This document shows, in pieces, positions 7,083 through 14,957 of a stretch of DNA of 34,045 bases. The stretch's first letter is position 1, and the number at the start of each line of letters is the position of its first letter. The stretch is from the NCBI GenBank assembly GCA_021199235.1, contig JAJQIL010000156.1, positions 1 to 34,045 on the forward strand, in the 5' to 3' direction. The notes below the pieces were generated by a model, which saw nothing but the letters and a program-made list of their open reading frames with translations, was not told where the DNA came from and searched no databases. The position numbers and the translations under genes were made by a program. Origin of the DNA: Lachnospiraceae bacterium (GTDB lineage: Bacteria; Bacillota; Clostridia; Lachnospirales; Lachnospiraceae).

Positions 7083-8846
7083 ATGGAAGATCAGAAGCTG
7101 GATAATCTGCTGAATCTTGCGTTGGATGCGACGAAGGAAGAACTGGAAAAATCAGAAGAACTGGACATGGGTTATGATCAGGGGGAACGGACCTGGGAGG
7201 TGATCGTGCGCTACAGCGGCAGTTATCAGGAGCTGCTGGCCGTACTTCCGGCAGACCCCGGACCAATGGAGAGCGTGGGGCTTTCCGGCGGCTACGCGAT
7301 CCTGACCGCTACCCGGAATCAGATCGAGGCGTTGGCGGCGCTTCCGCAGATCGAATATGTGGAAAAGCCCAGGCGCCTCTATTTTAGTGTGTCGATCGGA
7401 AGAACGGCCTCCTGCGTGTATGTATTGCAGACGGCCCCGTTTGACCTGTTCGGGGAGGGCGTGCTGGTCGCGGTGATCGATTCCGGGGTGGATTATTTTC
7501 ATCCGGATTTCCGAAAGGAGGATGGCAGCACGCGCATCCGGGCAATCTGGGATCAGAGTGCGGTGACTGCATCTCTCGGCCGTGTCCCAACGGGCTTTAC
7601 GCGCGGCATGGAATACACACAGGAGGATATCAACGCCGCGCTGGCGGCAGGATCCCGCGAGGCGGGGCTGGCACTGGTGCCGGAGCAGGATTTCAGCGGT
7701 CACGGGACGGAGGTACTCGGTATTGCTGCGGGCAACGGGCGCGCCTCCGGGAATCCCTACCGCGGCATTGCCGCGAAGAGCGATATTCTGGTGGTGAAGC
7801 TTGGTACGCCGCGGCCGGATGGATTTCCGAGTACCACGGAGCTGATGCAGGCCATTGAATACGTGATGCGAAAAGCGGAAGAGTTTGCGCAGCCGGTGGC
7901 GATCAATTTAAGCTTTGGCAATGTGTACGGCTCTCACCGTGGAAGTTCGCTTGTAGAGACGTACATTGATATGATGGCGCAGCGGGGGCGGAGTGTGATC
8001 GTTGCCGGGACAGGAAATGAGGGGAATACCGGCGGGCATGTGTCGGGGAAGCTGAGCAATGAAACTTCTGACGTGATCGAATTCCTCATCAGTGATTTTG
8101 AGCCCACTATGAATCTGCAGATCTGGAAGAATTATGCGGATGAATTTGAGATCATGATTGAGCACCCTGACGGGCGGACGGCCGGACCGTTTTGGGAGGA
8201 GATTGGAACGGTCCGCTACCGGCTCGGATTCACGGATCTTCTGGTTTACTATGGCGAACCCGGACCTTATCAGGCGGAGCAGGAAATTTACATTGATTTT
8301 GTGCCGGAGGAAGAGTACATCGACAGCGGCATCTGGCGGATTTTGCTGCGGCCAAAGCGAATTGTCACAGGCGGGTATTCCATCTGGATGCCGGATGGCC
8401 GCGCAAGAAATGAAAATACGCGTTTCCTGACGCCGACGCCGGACACGACCATGACGATTCCCTCGACGGCTGCGCGGGTCATTGCGGTCGGCGCTTACGA
8501 CGCGCGTCTGGATTCCTTTGCGTCCTTTTCCGGCCGCGGTTGGCCGGATACGCCGTATCTCAACCGGCCGGATCTGGTCGCTCCCGGCGTGGATATAACC
8601 ACCACTGCCGTCGGAGGCGGTTATGTGAGCGTCTCCGGCACTTCTTTTGCCGCGCCGTTTGTGACCGGCGCCGCCGCACTTTTGATGGAGTGGGGTATCC
8701 TTCGCGGGCGGGACCCGTATCTCTACGGAGAAAAAGTGCGGGCCTGTCTGCATCGCGGCGCCCGGCAGCTGCCCGGTTTCACACAGTGGCCGAACAATCA
8801 GGATGGCTATGGGGCGCTGTGTGTGCGGGACAGTCTGCCGGGGTAA
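7083..8846 (+). CDS. Subtilase-family serine protease (S8), Csp-like
   Basis: The 587-residue protein has a propeptide-like N-terminal region (1-115). The catalytic domain carries D133 (VAVIDSGVDYFHPDF), H207 (FSGHGTEVLGIAAG), the oxyanion asparagine N312 (GTGNEGN) and S521 (SGTSFAAPFVTGA). About 180 residues (325-505) between the oxyanion and serine blocks form an inserted beta-rich domain, as in the Csp proteases of clostridia, which act in spore germination by cutting pro-SleC. No signal peptide or membrane segment is present. The ATG at 7083 follows AGGCGAGG. An ATG at 7068 and an earlier frame at 6993 are possible but have weaker context. The complete triad implies an active enzyme, unlike the pseudoproteases CspA and CspC. 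No SleC gene is visible in the window, so a germination role is only inferred. Confidence 0.85.
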   Translation: MEDQKLDNLLNLALDATKEELEKSEELDMGYDQGERTWEVIVRYSGSYQELLAVLPADPGPMESVGLSGGYAILTATRNQIEALAALPQIEYVEKPRRLYFSVSIGRTASCVYVLQTAPFDLFGEGVLVAVIDSGVDYFHPDFRKEDGSTRIRAIWDQSAVTASLGRVPTGFTRGMEYTQEDINAALAAGSREAGLALVPEQDFSGHGTEVLGIAAGNGRASGNPYRGIAAKSDILVVKLGTPRPDGFPSTTELMQAIEYVMRKAEEFAQPVAINLSFGNVYGSHRGSSLVETYIDMMAQRGRSVIVAGTGNEGNTGGHVSGKLSNETSDVIEFLISDFEPTMNLQIWKNYADEFEIMIEHPDGRTAGPFWEEIGTVRYRLGFTDLLVYYGEPGPYQAEQEIYIDFVPEEEYIDSGIWRILLRPKRIVTGGYSIWMPDGRARNENTRFLTPTPDTTMTIPSTAARVIAVGAYDARLDSFASFSGRGWPDTPYLNRPDLVAPGVDITTTAVGGGYVSVSGTSFAAPFVTGAAALLMEWGILRGRDPYLYGEKVRACLHRGARQLPGFTQWPNNQDGYGALCVRDSLPG

Positions 8847-8857
8847 GAACAGGGGCA

Positions 8858-8883
8858 AAAAGGGGGCGTACCAGCCCCCTTTT
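8858..8883 (+). terminator. Strong terminator of the subtilase gene
   Basis: AAAAGGGGGC (8858-8867), loop GTACCA, GCCCCCTTTT (8874-8883): a perfect 10-bp stem with A and T tracts on either side. It could also work from the opposite strand. Confidence 0.85.
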
Positions 8884-8960
8884 CTGTTATCCGCCTGTGC
8901 ACAGTCTGCTTTCAGGCTGCGCTTCCTGTTGTGATCCTGCACCGTGATTTTTACGCTTCG

Positions 8961-9968
8961 TCATCCTTCCGCGCCCGTCAGTTCATCCGCCAGATCCTCA
9001 AGGCTTTCCGCTTCGCCGGAAGCGACCGCTTCCAGAGCTTCTTCCGGAACGGTGATCGCTTCTACGTTCTCGTCTGTGAATGTGTATTCCATGGACAGAT
9101 CATTGAGAGCAACCTCCACAGTAGTCGTGGTATCGGCATCTCCGCTGTCAAAATATCCTGCAACAAGGGTGGTCACGTAAGAATTGAGCGTGGTCAGATC
9201 GGTATCATTCAGGTCAATGCGGACTGCGGCCGGAAGACAGTCCGCCGTATTGATATAGTACTCGATATTGATCTTCAGGCCGTCCAGCATTTCCTCTATC
9301 ATGCTGACGGTCTCCTCGTCGAGCCCCATCTCGTCCGAGAATTCTGTGCCGACAAGCTCTTCGGTCTTGTCGATGACCGTGCGCAGGTTGGAGGAATCGA
9401 TAACAGCCGTAAGCAGATAGCACTCGCTGCCGTCATAATCAGCTGCCTCGTCGGCCAGCTCCCAGGTAAGCCCAAGCTTTTCCATCTGGCTGTAATCGAG
9501 GGAGGAAGACAGATCGAGCAATGTCTGCAGATCGTATTCGTCCGCGGAGACCAGGCTGTACGTCCAGGTACCCTCGCCTTCCTCATCGGAGGCGGAGTCC
9601 TCGGTGTAGGCATAGGTGACAACGCTCTCATCGCTGCTGATGACATAGGTTTTTACTATGATCTCCTCCCCGATACCGAAGGTAGAGAGGTTCACGTTCC
9701 CCTCGACGGATGCGGAAAACGGATCCGAGATGGTCTGAATGTCAAAATCCGCATCTGCGAGGACGGCGATCGCGGTCGTCGTCTCGCCATCTCCGATATT
9801 GATATCAATGTCGCAGTTCAGTGTAAAGTTTGAAGACATGACTGTCGATGAAGCCGAATTTTCGGATGCTTTTTCCAGAATGCTTTCTGCAGTTTCAGCG
9901 CTGTCAAATCCGCAGAGCAGAGAAACCGCCCCCAGAGCGGATAACAGGAATATTCCTTTTTTTCGCAT
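8961..9968 (-). CDS. Secreted acidic protein of unknown function (DUF6612/LolA-like?)
   Basis: The 335-residue protein starts with a signal sequence (MRKKGIFLLSALGAVSLLCG, residues 1-20). The cysteine at 19 follows SLL, which is not a good lipobox, so it may be secreted rather than lipid-anchored. The remainder is very acidic, rich in Ser, Thr, Asp and Glu, with alternating strands (for example NFTLNCDIDINIG and IEYYINTADCLPAAVRIDL). The start AESILEKASEN and the overall pattern recall extracytoplasmic DUF6612-type or LolA-like proteins, but I cannot confirm the family. An AAGGGATGAT RBS precedes the ATG, and a promoter lies at 10117-10145. It converges on the subtilase and diverges from folC. 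Two palindromic repeats occupy its 5' untranslated region. Confidence 0.7.
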   Translation of the reverse strand: MRKKGIFLLSALGAVSLLCGFDSAETAESILEKASENSASSTVMSSNFTLNCDIDINIGDGETTTAIAVLADADFDIQTISDPFSASVEGNVNLSTFGIGEEIIVKTYVISSDESVVTYAYTEDSASDEEGEGTWTYSLVSADEYDLQTLLDLSSSLDYSQMEKLGLTWELADEAADYDGSECYLLTAVIDSSNLRTVIDKTEELVGTEFSDEMGLDEETVSMIEEMLDGLKINIEYYINTADCLPAAVRIDLNDTDLTTLNSYVTTLVAGYFDSGDADTTTTVEVALNDLSMEYTFTDENVEAITVPEEALEAVASGEAESLEDLADELTGAEG

Positions 9969-9985
9969 GATTATATCATCCCTTC

Positions 9986-10012
9986 GTAACTGTTCAGTGC
10001 TTTCGCAGTTAC
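9986..10012 (-). repeat. Palindromic repeat copy 1 (core CTGAACAGTTACGAA, minus orientation)
   Basis: Read on the minus strand this is GTAACTGCGAAAG followed by CACTGAACAGTTAC, then GAAGGG leading into the RBS. It lies in the 5' untranslated region of the gene starting at 9968 and points toward it. See copies at 13749, 18415, 20254, 21034, 22634 and 25747. Confidence 0.7.
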
Positions 10013-10029
10013 TTCCTTTCCTTCGTTTT

Positions 10030-10050
10030 GTAACAGTTCAGAATGGTTAC
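10030..10050. repeat. Degenerate palindromic repeat copy
   Basis: GTAACAGTTCAG at the left and GGTTAC at the right keep the GTAAC...GTTAC ends of the family, but the interior is shortened. It is 17 bp from copy 1 and in the same leader. Confidence 0.45.
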
Positions 10051-10116
10051 ATTTTTGTATGTTTACTCGCCGCAGGAAATGTTATTTTGTCGTAATGTCC
10101 GGCAGTATTTGGCGAA

Positions 10117-10145
10117 AGTATAGCATTTTGGCGCCCTTATGTCCA
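10117..10145 (-). promoter_or_regulatory. Promoter of the secreted acidic protein gene
   Basis: On the minus strand TGGACA (10145-10140) and TATACT (10122-10117) are 17 bp apart. The resulting leader is about 140 nt and contains both palindromic repeats. Confidence 0.6.
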
Positions 10146-10244
10146 TAGAAGAAATCTGGAATCTTTTTTTTCATAGGAAACGACGTAAGAAAAAGTGTTT
10201 TTTTCGCTATAGGAAAATCTGGCGAAATCTGCGATAAATATTTC

Positions 10245-10273
10245 TTGAATTAAAAAGGGGCGGAGAGTACAAT
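10245..10273 (+). promoter_or_regulatory. Promoter of folC
   Basis: TTGAAT (10245-10250) and TACAAT (10268-10273) are 17 bp apart, about 50 bp before the folC start. Confidence 0.65.
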
Positions 10274-10323
10274 AGCGACAGCGCGTTTTGCCAGGCAGAG
10301 CTGCCGAAGGGAGAGAGCATTTG

Positions 10324-11760
10324 ATGAATTATACAGAAGCGGTGGATTATATAGAAAGTACACCGAAATTTACGAAGAAGAACGGGCCGGATAATACCCG
10401 CGAGCTGCTGGAGAGAATCGGTCATCCGGAACGGGAGATGAAGGTCATTCATGTGGCCGGAACCAATGGAAAAGGAAGCGTCTGCGCATTTCTGGCTTCG
10501 ATCCTTAAGAATGCCGGGAAGCATGTGGGGCTGTTTACTTCGCCGCATCTGGTGGAGATCACGGAGCGGTTTGAGATTGACGGGGAGCAGGTCTCGCATG
10601 AGACGTTTGCCCGGGCGCTGACACGCGTACTGGATGTGACGAAGGAAATGATCGCGGACGGGTTCGCGCATCCGGCGTATTTTGAACTGCTGTTTGCGGC
10701 CGGACTTCTGATTTTTAAGGAAGAAAAAGTCGAATATCTGGTGCTGGAGACCGGGCTGGGCGGGCGGCTTGACGCGACAAATCTCGTGGAGCATCCGATC
10801 GCCTGCGTGATTACGAGCATCAGTCTGGATCACATGGAATATCTGGGCGATACCGTGACAAAGATTGCCGGGGAAAAGGCAGGCATTATCAAGGAAGGCG
10901 TCCCCGTGGTCTATGACGGGCGGAATCCGGAGGCGGCCGCGGTGATCGCGAAGACAGCTGCTGACATGCACGCGCGCGCATACCGCTATGATGAGTCGAT
11001 GAGCCAAATACTGGGAAAAACGGATAAAAGCATTGATTTTCTGCTTGATTGCGGTTATGATGAAAAAATAAAAGTGACGGTGCCGTATCTGGCGCCGTAT
11101 CAGGTAGTAAACAGCTCGCTGGCGCTGATGGCGCTGCGGGCGATTGACCCGGAGCATTCAATCAGTACGGCACAGGCCGTGGAAGGGATTGCCGGAACAC
11201 GCTGGCCGGGCCGGATGGAGACTGTGCTGCCCGGCGTGGTGCTCGACGGCGCGCACAATGCGGACGGAATACAGGAATTTATCCGCACGGTGCAGAGCGT
11301 GCAGGGGAATACACGGCAGCCGGCGGACGGTGAGTCTGAACGGGAGCAGCCGCGCAGGGTGACGATTTTATTTTCCGCGGTATCGGATAAGGAATACGGG
11401 AAGATGATCCGCGAGATCTGCGAGGGCATACAGCTTTCCGCGGTGGTGGTGACACAGGTCGGAGGCTCCCGCGTTGTACCGGCAGAACGGCTCGCGGAGG
11501 CTTTCCGGATATGCCTGGACGGCTGTTCCGATACTTCCGCTGATTTTTCCGGCACGGGCGCTGCTGATCACGGGACAGACGAGGGATCTGCGCCGCGGAC
11601 AGATGCGAATCCGCAAATTCCCGTTTTGGTAAAGACGGATGTGCGGGAAGCGTTTGAGACGGCATTACGGTTAAAAGGGGACGGGATGCTGTTCTGCGCC
11701 GGATCACTGTATCTGGTGGGGGAGTTGAAGGCAATCCTGAAAGAAAAGCCTGCGTCATAG
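10324..11760 (+). CDS. folC: Folylpolyglutamate synthase / dihydrofolate synthase
   Basis: The 478-residue Mur-ligase-type enzyme adds glutamate to folates in the cytosol. The P-loop is at 46-52 (HVAGTNGKGSV). The folate-binding LETGLGGRLDATN follows, then HMEYLGDT, and the C-terminal domain begins with VLDGAHNADGI. The protein is longer than usual (about 430 aa). One reason is a Ser/Thr/Asp-rich insert around residues 398-425, before the final strands. The ATG at 10324 is preceded by AAGGGAGAG. A TTG at 10321 and an in-frame start at 10288 are less likely. A 17-bp-spaced promoter lies immediately upstream. Two small-protein genes follow after 47 bp in the same direction and may be co-transcribed. 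Confidence 0.93.
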   Translation: MNYTEAVDYIESTPKFTKKNGPDNTRELLERIGHPEREMKVIHVAGTNGKGSVCAFLASILKNAGKHVGLFTSPHLVEITERFEIDGEQVSHETFARALTRVLDVTKEMIADGFAHPAYFELLFAAGLLIFKEEKVEYLVLETGLGGRLDATNLVEHPIACVITSISLDHMEYLGDTVTKIAGEKAGIIKEGVPVVYDGRNPEAAAVIAKTAADMHARAYRYDESMSQILGKTDKSIDFLLDCGYDEKIKVTVPYLAPYQVVNSSLALMALRAIDPEHSISTAQAVEGIAGTRWPGRMETVLPGVVLDGAHNADGIQEFIRTVQSVQGNTRQPADGESEREQPRRVTILFSAVSDKEYGKMIREICEGIQLSAVVVTQVGGSRVVPAERLAEAFRICLDGCSDTSADFSGTGAADHGTDEGSAPRTDANPQIPVLVKTDVREAFETALRLKGDGMLFCAGSLYLVGELKAILKEKPAS

Positions 11761-11807
11761 ATCTGTGATGCATATCCGGGACAGGATATACGAGGAGGAG
11801 TATACAT

Positions 11808-11966
11808 ATGATTAATTATGAGGAGGAACTGAAAAAGTTCCATACCAGTATGGATGTCAATGAGGCTGAGGACGCGATCTACAGCCGTGACCTGACGGAT
11901 ATGAGCGACATCCTCAAGGAGATGCTGCGGGAAGAAAAGAAGAACAGAAAGCAGGGGAACCGATGA
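11808..11966 (+). CDS. Small acidic/basic helical protein (52 aa), coupled to the zinc-ribbon TPR gene
   Basis: GAGGAGGA at 11792-11799 precedes an ATG at 11808. The peptide MINYEEELKKFHTSM...REEKKNRKQGNR is predicted to be almost all helix: a repetitive acidic first half, the segment DLTDMSDILKEMLREEKK, and a basic end. Its stop overlaps the next start (ATGA at 11963-11966), which strongly suggests translational coupling. I do not recognise the family. A role as partner of the next protein is inferred from the overlap only. Confidence 0.75.
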   Translation: MINYEEELKKFHTSMDVNEAEDAIYSRDLTDMSDILKEMLREEKKNRKQGNR

Positions 11967-13582
11967 AATGTATTTACTGCAATACCCCTCTCGGTTCGTC
12001 TGACTACTGTTCGGGCTGCGGGGCGGATATTACAATTCAGAAGCGGATCGGGCGCATTTCGAATCTCCTTTACAATGAAGGACTGGAAAAGGCGCGCGTC
12101 AGGGATATGGAAGGAGCGATCACGTGTCTGAAGCGCAGCCTGAAGTTCTATAAAGCCAATACGGATGCCCGCAATCTGCTCGGCCTGTGTTACTATGAGA
12201 CCGGCGAAGCCGTTGCTGCGCTCTGCGAATGGGTCATCAGCAAAAACCTCCAGCCGGAGGACAATCTGGCCGATTATTTTATTGACCAGATGCAGAACAA
12301 TAAAAACAAACTGGATTCAATCAACCAGACCATCCGTAAATATAATCAGTCTGTCATGTATTGCCGGGAAGACAATGAGGACATGGCTATCATCCAGCTG
12401 AAAAAGGTCATCAACCGCAATCCGAGGCTGGTGAAGGCATATCAGCTGCTGGCTCTGCTGTATATGAAGCGGCAGGAGTACGGACGTTCGCGCAGGCTGC
12501 TCAAAAAGGCCATCCAGATTGACGCGACGAATACGACGACACTGCGCTATCTGCAGGAGATCGAGACGGCCACCGGCAAAGGCACGAACCTGAATCGCAG
12601 GCACAAACGCTATGAGAAGGAAGGCGAGGAAGAGCAGGTATCCGGGACGCTCCGGTATTTAAGCGGGAATGAAATGATCATTCAGCCCACGACGTTCCGC
12701 GACAGCTCGACAATTGCGACCTTTATCAATATTATTCTGGGAATCCTGCTGGGCGGCGCGATCGTGTGGTTTCTGATCGTACCGGCGAGCCGGCAGAATG
12801 CAAATGATAACGCGAATAAGCAGGTGACAGAAGCCAATGCAAAGTTTGCGTCCGTGCAGGTGCAGGCGGAGGAACTGCAGGAAGAGATCGACGGCTACGA
12901 GGAACAGATCGCGGAGGCCCAGGAAGACCGGGACGCGGCGCTTGCCAAAGCGGACAGCTACGATGAGCTTCTGGCGATCGCGGACCTTTATGTCAGCGGA
13001 GACGAATCAGAGGCGGCAGAGCAGCTGCTCGAGCTGAGCTCGGATGTATTTGAAGGCAATGCCCTGTCTCTGTATGAGTCTTTGAGCAGCGCGGTATCCG
13101 CCAGCCTGTTTACGGAGTACTATAACGCGGGCACGACGGCCTATGTACAGAAGGATTACGAGACCGCCGCGGAGAATCTGGCAAAAGCCGTGGAAGCGGA
13201 TCCGAACCGCGAGCAGTCGAAGCATTATGATGCGCTTCTGTATCTCGGGATGGCGTATTATTATCTGGGCGACCGGGACAGTGCGGATGAGATCTTCAAC
13301 CAGATCATCGAATACTATCCGTCTTATGCGTCAGTCGTTCAGGGATATATTTCCTCGTCCTCCTCGGACGGCGATACGTCCACGAATACGCTGGATTTAA
13401 GCGGACTCGGAGACGCGGCGACGGACGTCACGGCCGATACGACAGATACTACGGGCACCAGTACGGCCGATACGGGCGATGATATTACGATTTACGATGA
13501 CACCGCGACCTCCTCGGAGGTGGTGTGGACAGATCCGACGACCGGGCTGTCGTACGACGCGTCCGGAAATGTGATAGATTAG
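11963..13582 (+). CDS. Zinc-ribbon, TPR and coiled-coil membrane protein of unknown function
   Basis: The 539-residue protein has a clear multi-part layout. A zinc ribbon with C3, C6, C16 and C19 comes first. TPR-like helical repeats cover about 35-100 and 128-200, including AYQLLALLYMKRQEYGRSRRLL. A basic linker leads to one membrane helix (251-274). A coiled coil (about 280-332) comes next. A second TPR block (about 380-440) includes FTEYYNAGTTAYVQKDYETAAENL. The final Ser/Thr/Asp-rich tail is at 450-539. The N-terminal TPRs would be cytoplasmic and the C-terminal ones extracellular. Such proteins usually act as scaffolds. Start and coupling to the upstream small gene are fixed by the ATGA overlap. 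No catalytic motif is visible, and I do not assign a function. Confidence 0.8.
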   Translation: MKCIYCNTPLGSSDYCSGCGADITIQKRIGRISNLLYNEGLEKARVRDMEGAITCLKRSLKFYKANTDARNLLGLCYYETGEAVAALCEWVISKNLQPEDNLADYFIDQMQNNKNKLDSINQTIRKYNQSVMYCREDNEDMAIIQLKKVINRNPRLVKAYQLLALLYMKRQEYGRSRRLLKKAIQIDATNTTTLRYLQEIETATGKGTNLNRRHKRYEKEGEEEQVSGTLRYLSGNEMIIQPTTFRDSSTIATFINIILGILLGGAIVWFLIVPASRQNANDNANKQVTEANAKFASVQVQAEELQEEIDGYEEQIAEAQEDRDAALAKADSYDELLAIADLYVSGDESEAAEQLLELSSDVFEGNALSLYESLSSAVSASLFTEYYNAGTTAYVQKDYETAAENLAKAVEADPNREQSKHYDALLYLGMAYYYLGDRDSADEIFNQIIEYYPSYASVVQGYISSSSSDGDTSTNTLDLSGLGDAATDVTADTTDTTGTSTADTGDDITIYDDTATSSEVVWTDPTTGLSYDASGNVID

Positions 13583-13775
13583 TAACTATTCAGGACAGTA
13601 CCTCGCACTTGCTGCGAGGTACGTATGAAAACATAAATATTACAAGGGAAAATCCTTCGCCAGGACGGCATCCCGCACTTCGTACGGGATATGTCCCATC
13701 GCGGCGCTAAGCGGCAGCGGAGACGCGATTTTAAATGGATTTTCCCTCGTAACTGTGAAGGTACTGAACAGTTAC
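13582..13775 (+). repeat. Composite hairpin repeat element, long copy 1 (194 bp)
   Basis: The ends are near-perfect inverted repeats: GTAACTATTCAG at the left and CTGAACAGTTAC at the right. Inside are TACCTCGCA/TGCGAGGTA (13599-13621), the block GTATGAAAACATAAATAT, an outer stem GGGAAAATCC (13646-13655) with GGATTTTCCC (13737-13746), and an inner stem ATCCCG/CGGGAT (13670-13690). It starts on the stop codon of the preceding gene. The last 27 bp (13749-13775) are the palindromic repeat found elsewhere. No open frame here looks real. Confidence 0.75.
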
Positions 13776-13815
13776 GTAAATTAATTATTAACCAACCGAT
13801 AAACCCAAAAGTATG

Positions 13816-13850
13816 GGAGAGCGCAACGGAAGATCCGGCGCTCTCCTTTT
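13816..13850 (+). terminator. Terminator upstream of the spoIIA operon
   Basis: GGAGAGCGC (13816-13824) pairs with GCGCTCTCC (13838-13846), followed by TTTT. It ends only 30 bp before the spoIIAA start, so either it shields the operon from upstream transcription or it acts as an attenuator. I could not identify a convincing sigma-H promoter. Confidence 0.75.
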
Positions 13851-13880
13851 GCGTGCAAAACAGGAACAGGAGGGATTTTT

Positions 13881-14216
13881 ATGGATTCAGTATTTTCAAT
13901 CGCCGGAACGGTGATGACCGTACATCTGCCGGCGGAGATCGACCATCACACATCGGACCGGCTTTGCGCCGAGGCGGACAAACTGGTGCAAAGAAAACAT
14001 ATCCGCTGCATTGTTTTTGACTTTGCGGGAACCACATTTATGGACAGCTCCGGCATCGGCATGCTGATCGGCCGCTACAAGAGGATGCGTTTCATGGGCG
14101 GCACGGTGGCAGCGGTCAATGTCGGAGAGCGGATAAGGAAGATGCTTGAAGTCTCGGGTATCGGGAAAATCATGGATATTTATGAGGGAATGCCGTTGCG
14201 GACCCCGGCGTGCTGA
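13881..14216 (+). CDS. spoIIAA: Anti-sigma F factor antagonist SpoIIAA
   Basis: The 111-residue STAS-domain protein releases sigma F by binding SpoIIAB when unphosphorylated. The phosphorylation segment TTFMDSSGIGMLIGRYK is present, with S56/S57 as candidate targets. It continues with the typical VNVGERIRKMLEVSGI. AGGAGGGA precedes the ATG at 13881. It is first in the order spoIIAA-spoIIAB-sigF. Its phosphate would be removed by SpoIIE, encoded at 22706. The gap to spoIIAB (114 bp) is larger than in Bacillus, where the genes nearly touch. Confidence 0.93.
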   Translation: MDSVFSIAGTVMTVHLPAEIDHHTSDRLCAEADKLVQRKHIRCIVFDFAGTTFMDSSGIGMLIGRYKRMRFMGGTVAAVNVGERIRKMLEVSGIGKIMDIYEGMPLRTPAC

Positions 14217-14330
14217 AAGTATCACAATAAGAAGAACAGCAGCCGATAAGGCGCGGAGCAGTTATAAAGAATGGAATCCGGGTTTTAAGAAATGGAAAAA
14301 CCAGACACGGATTGAAAGGGGAGAATCAGG

Positions 14331-14933
14331 ATGCAGCAAAATGAAATGAAACTGGAATTTGACAGCCATTCCTGCAATGAGAGCTTTGCGCGGGTGACGG
14401 TTGCTGCGTTTATGACGCAGCTGAACCCGACGCTGGAAGAGGTGGCAGATGTGAAAACTGCCGTGTCCGAGGCGGTCACGAACGCGATCATTCATGCGTA
14501 TAAAAATGAATCTGTTGTAAAAAGCCGCTTTGTGAAAAGCGAAGATACAGCGGAAGAGGCGGGCAGGATATGGATTACCTGCCATATCCGGGACAACCTT
14601 CTGGAAGTGGAAGTGCGGGATACCGGCTGCGGCATCGCGGATGTAAAGCGCGCGATGGAGCCGTTCTTTTCGACAGCGGAAGAAAATGACCATTCGGGAT
14701 TGGGATTTGCGTTTATGGAAGCGTTTATGGATACGCTGGAGGTTGAATCTGCACCGGGAGAGGGCACCTGTGTGCGTATGACCAGAAGGATTGGAGGCGG
14801 CCGGCATTCGGAAAGTATATGCGGTAAAACAGATGCGTTTGATATGCTGCAGCCGGAGCAGGATGGAATGCCGCCAAAGAGCCAGTATGACGGAAACGAT
14901 GCCGGGAATATCCTGTTGTCAGATGGGCGGTAG
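14331..14933 (+). CDS. spoIIAB: Anti-sigma F factor / serine kinase SpoIIAB, with C-terminal extension
   Basis: The GHKL-type kinase binds sigma F and phosphorylates SpoIIAA. The N box (EAVTNAIIHAY), the G1 box (VRDTGCGI) and the G2 box (GLGFAFMEAF) are all present and in order. The canonical fold ends near residue 152 (VRMTRRI). This protein continues to 200 with a Gly/Asp/Asn-rich, disordered-looking tail, whereas the family is normally about 140-150 residues. An insert of roughly 10 residues around 58-75 (KSRFVKSEDTAEEAG) is also longer than usual. AAAGGGGAGAATC precedes the ATG. sigF begins 24 bp after the stop. Confidence 0.92.
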   Translation: MQQNEMKLEFDSHSCNESFARVTVAAFMTQLNPTLEEVADVKTAVSEAVTNAIIHAYKNESVVKSRFVKSEDTAEEAGRIWITCHIRDNLLEVEVRDTGCGIADVKRAMEPFFSTAEENDHSGLGFAFMEAFMDTLEVESAPGEGTCVRMTRRIGGGRHSESICGKTDAFDMLQPEQDGMPPKSQYDGNDAGNILLSDGR

Positions 14934-14957
14934 AAAAGGGAGATCGAGGACAGACGA

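Noticed and set aside
7908-8942. Open frame of 344 codons antisense to the subtilase gene
   Set aside because: The plus strand encodes a complete catalytic triad with strong motifs; the antisense product is Arg/Pro/His-rich and runs through the terminator.
8931-9833. Open frame of 300 codons antisense to the secreted acidic protein
   Set aside because: The minus-strand product has a signal peptide, RBS and promoter; the plus frame has none.
13525-13710. Short frame containing YENINIT in the repeat at 13582 and a similar one at 31639
   Set aside because: The similarity comes from the shared repeat DNA, not from a conserved protein; there is no RBS and the frame runs through hairpins.
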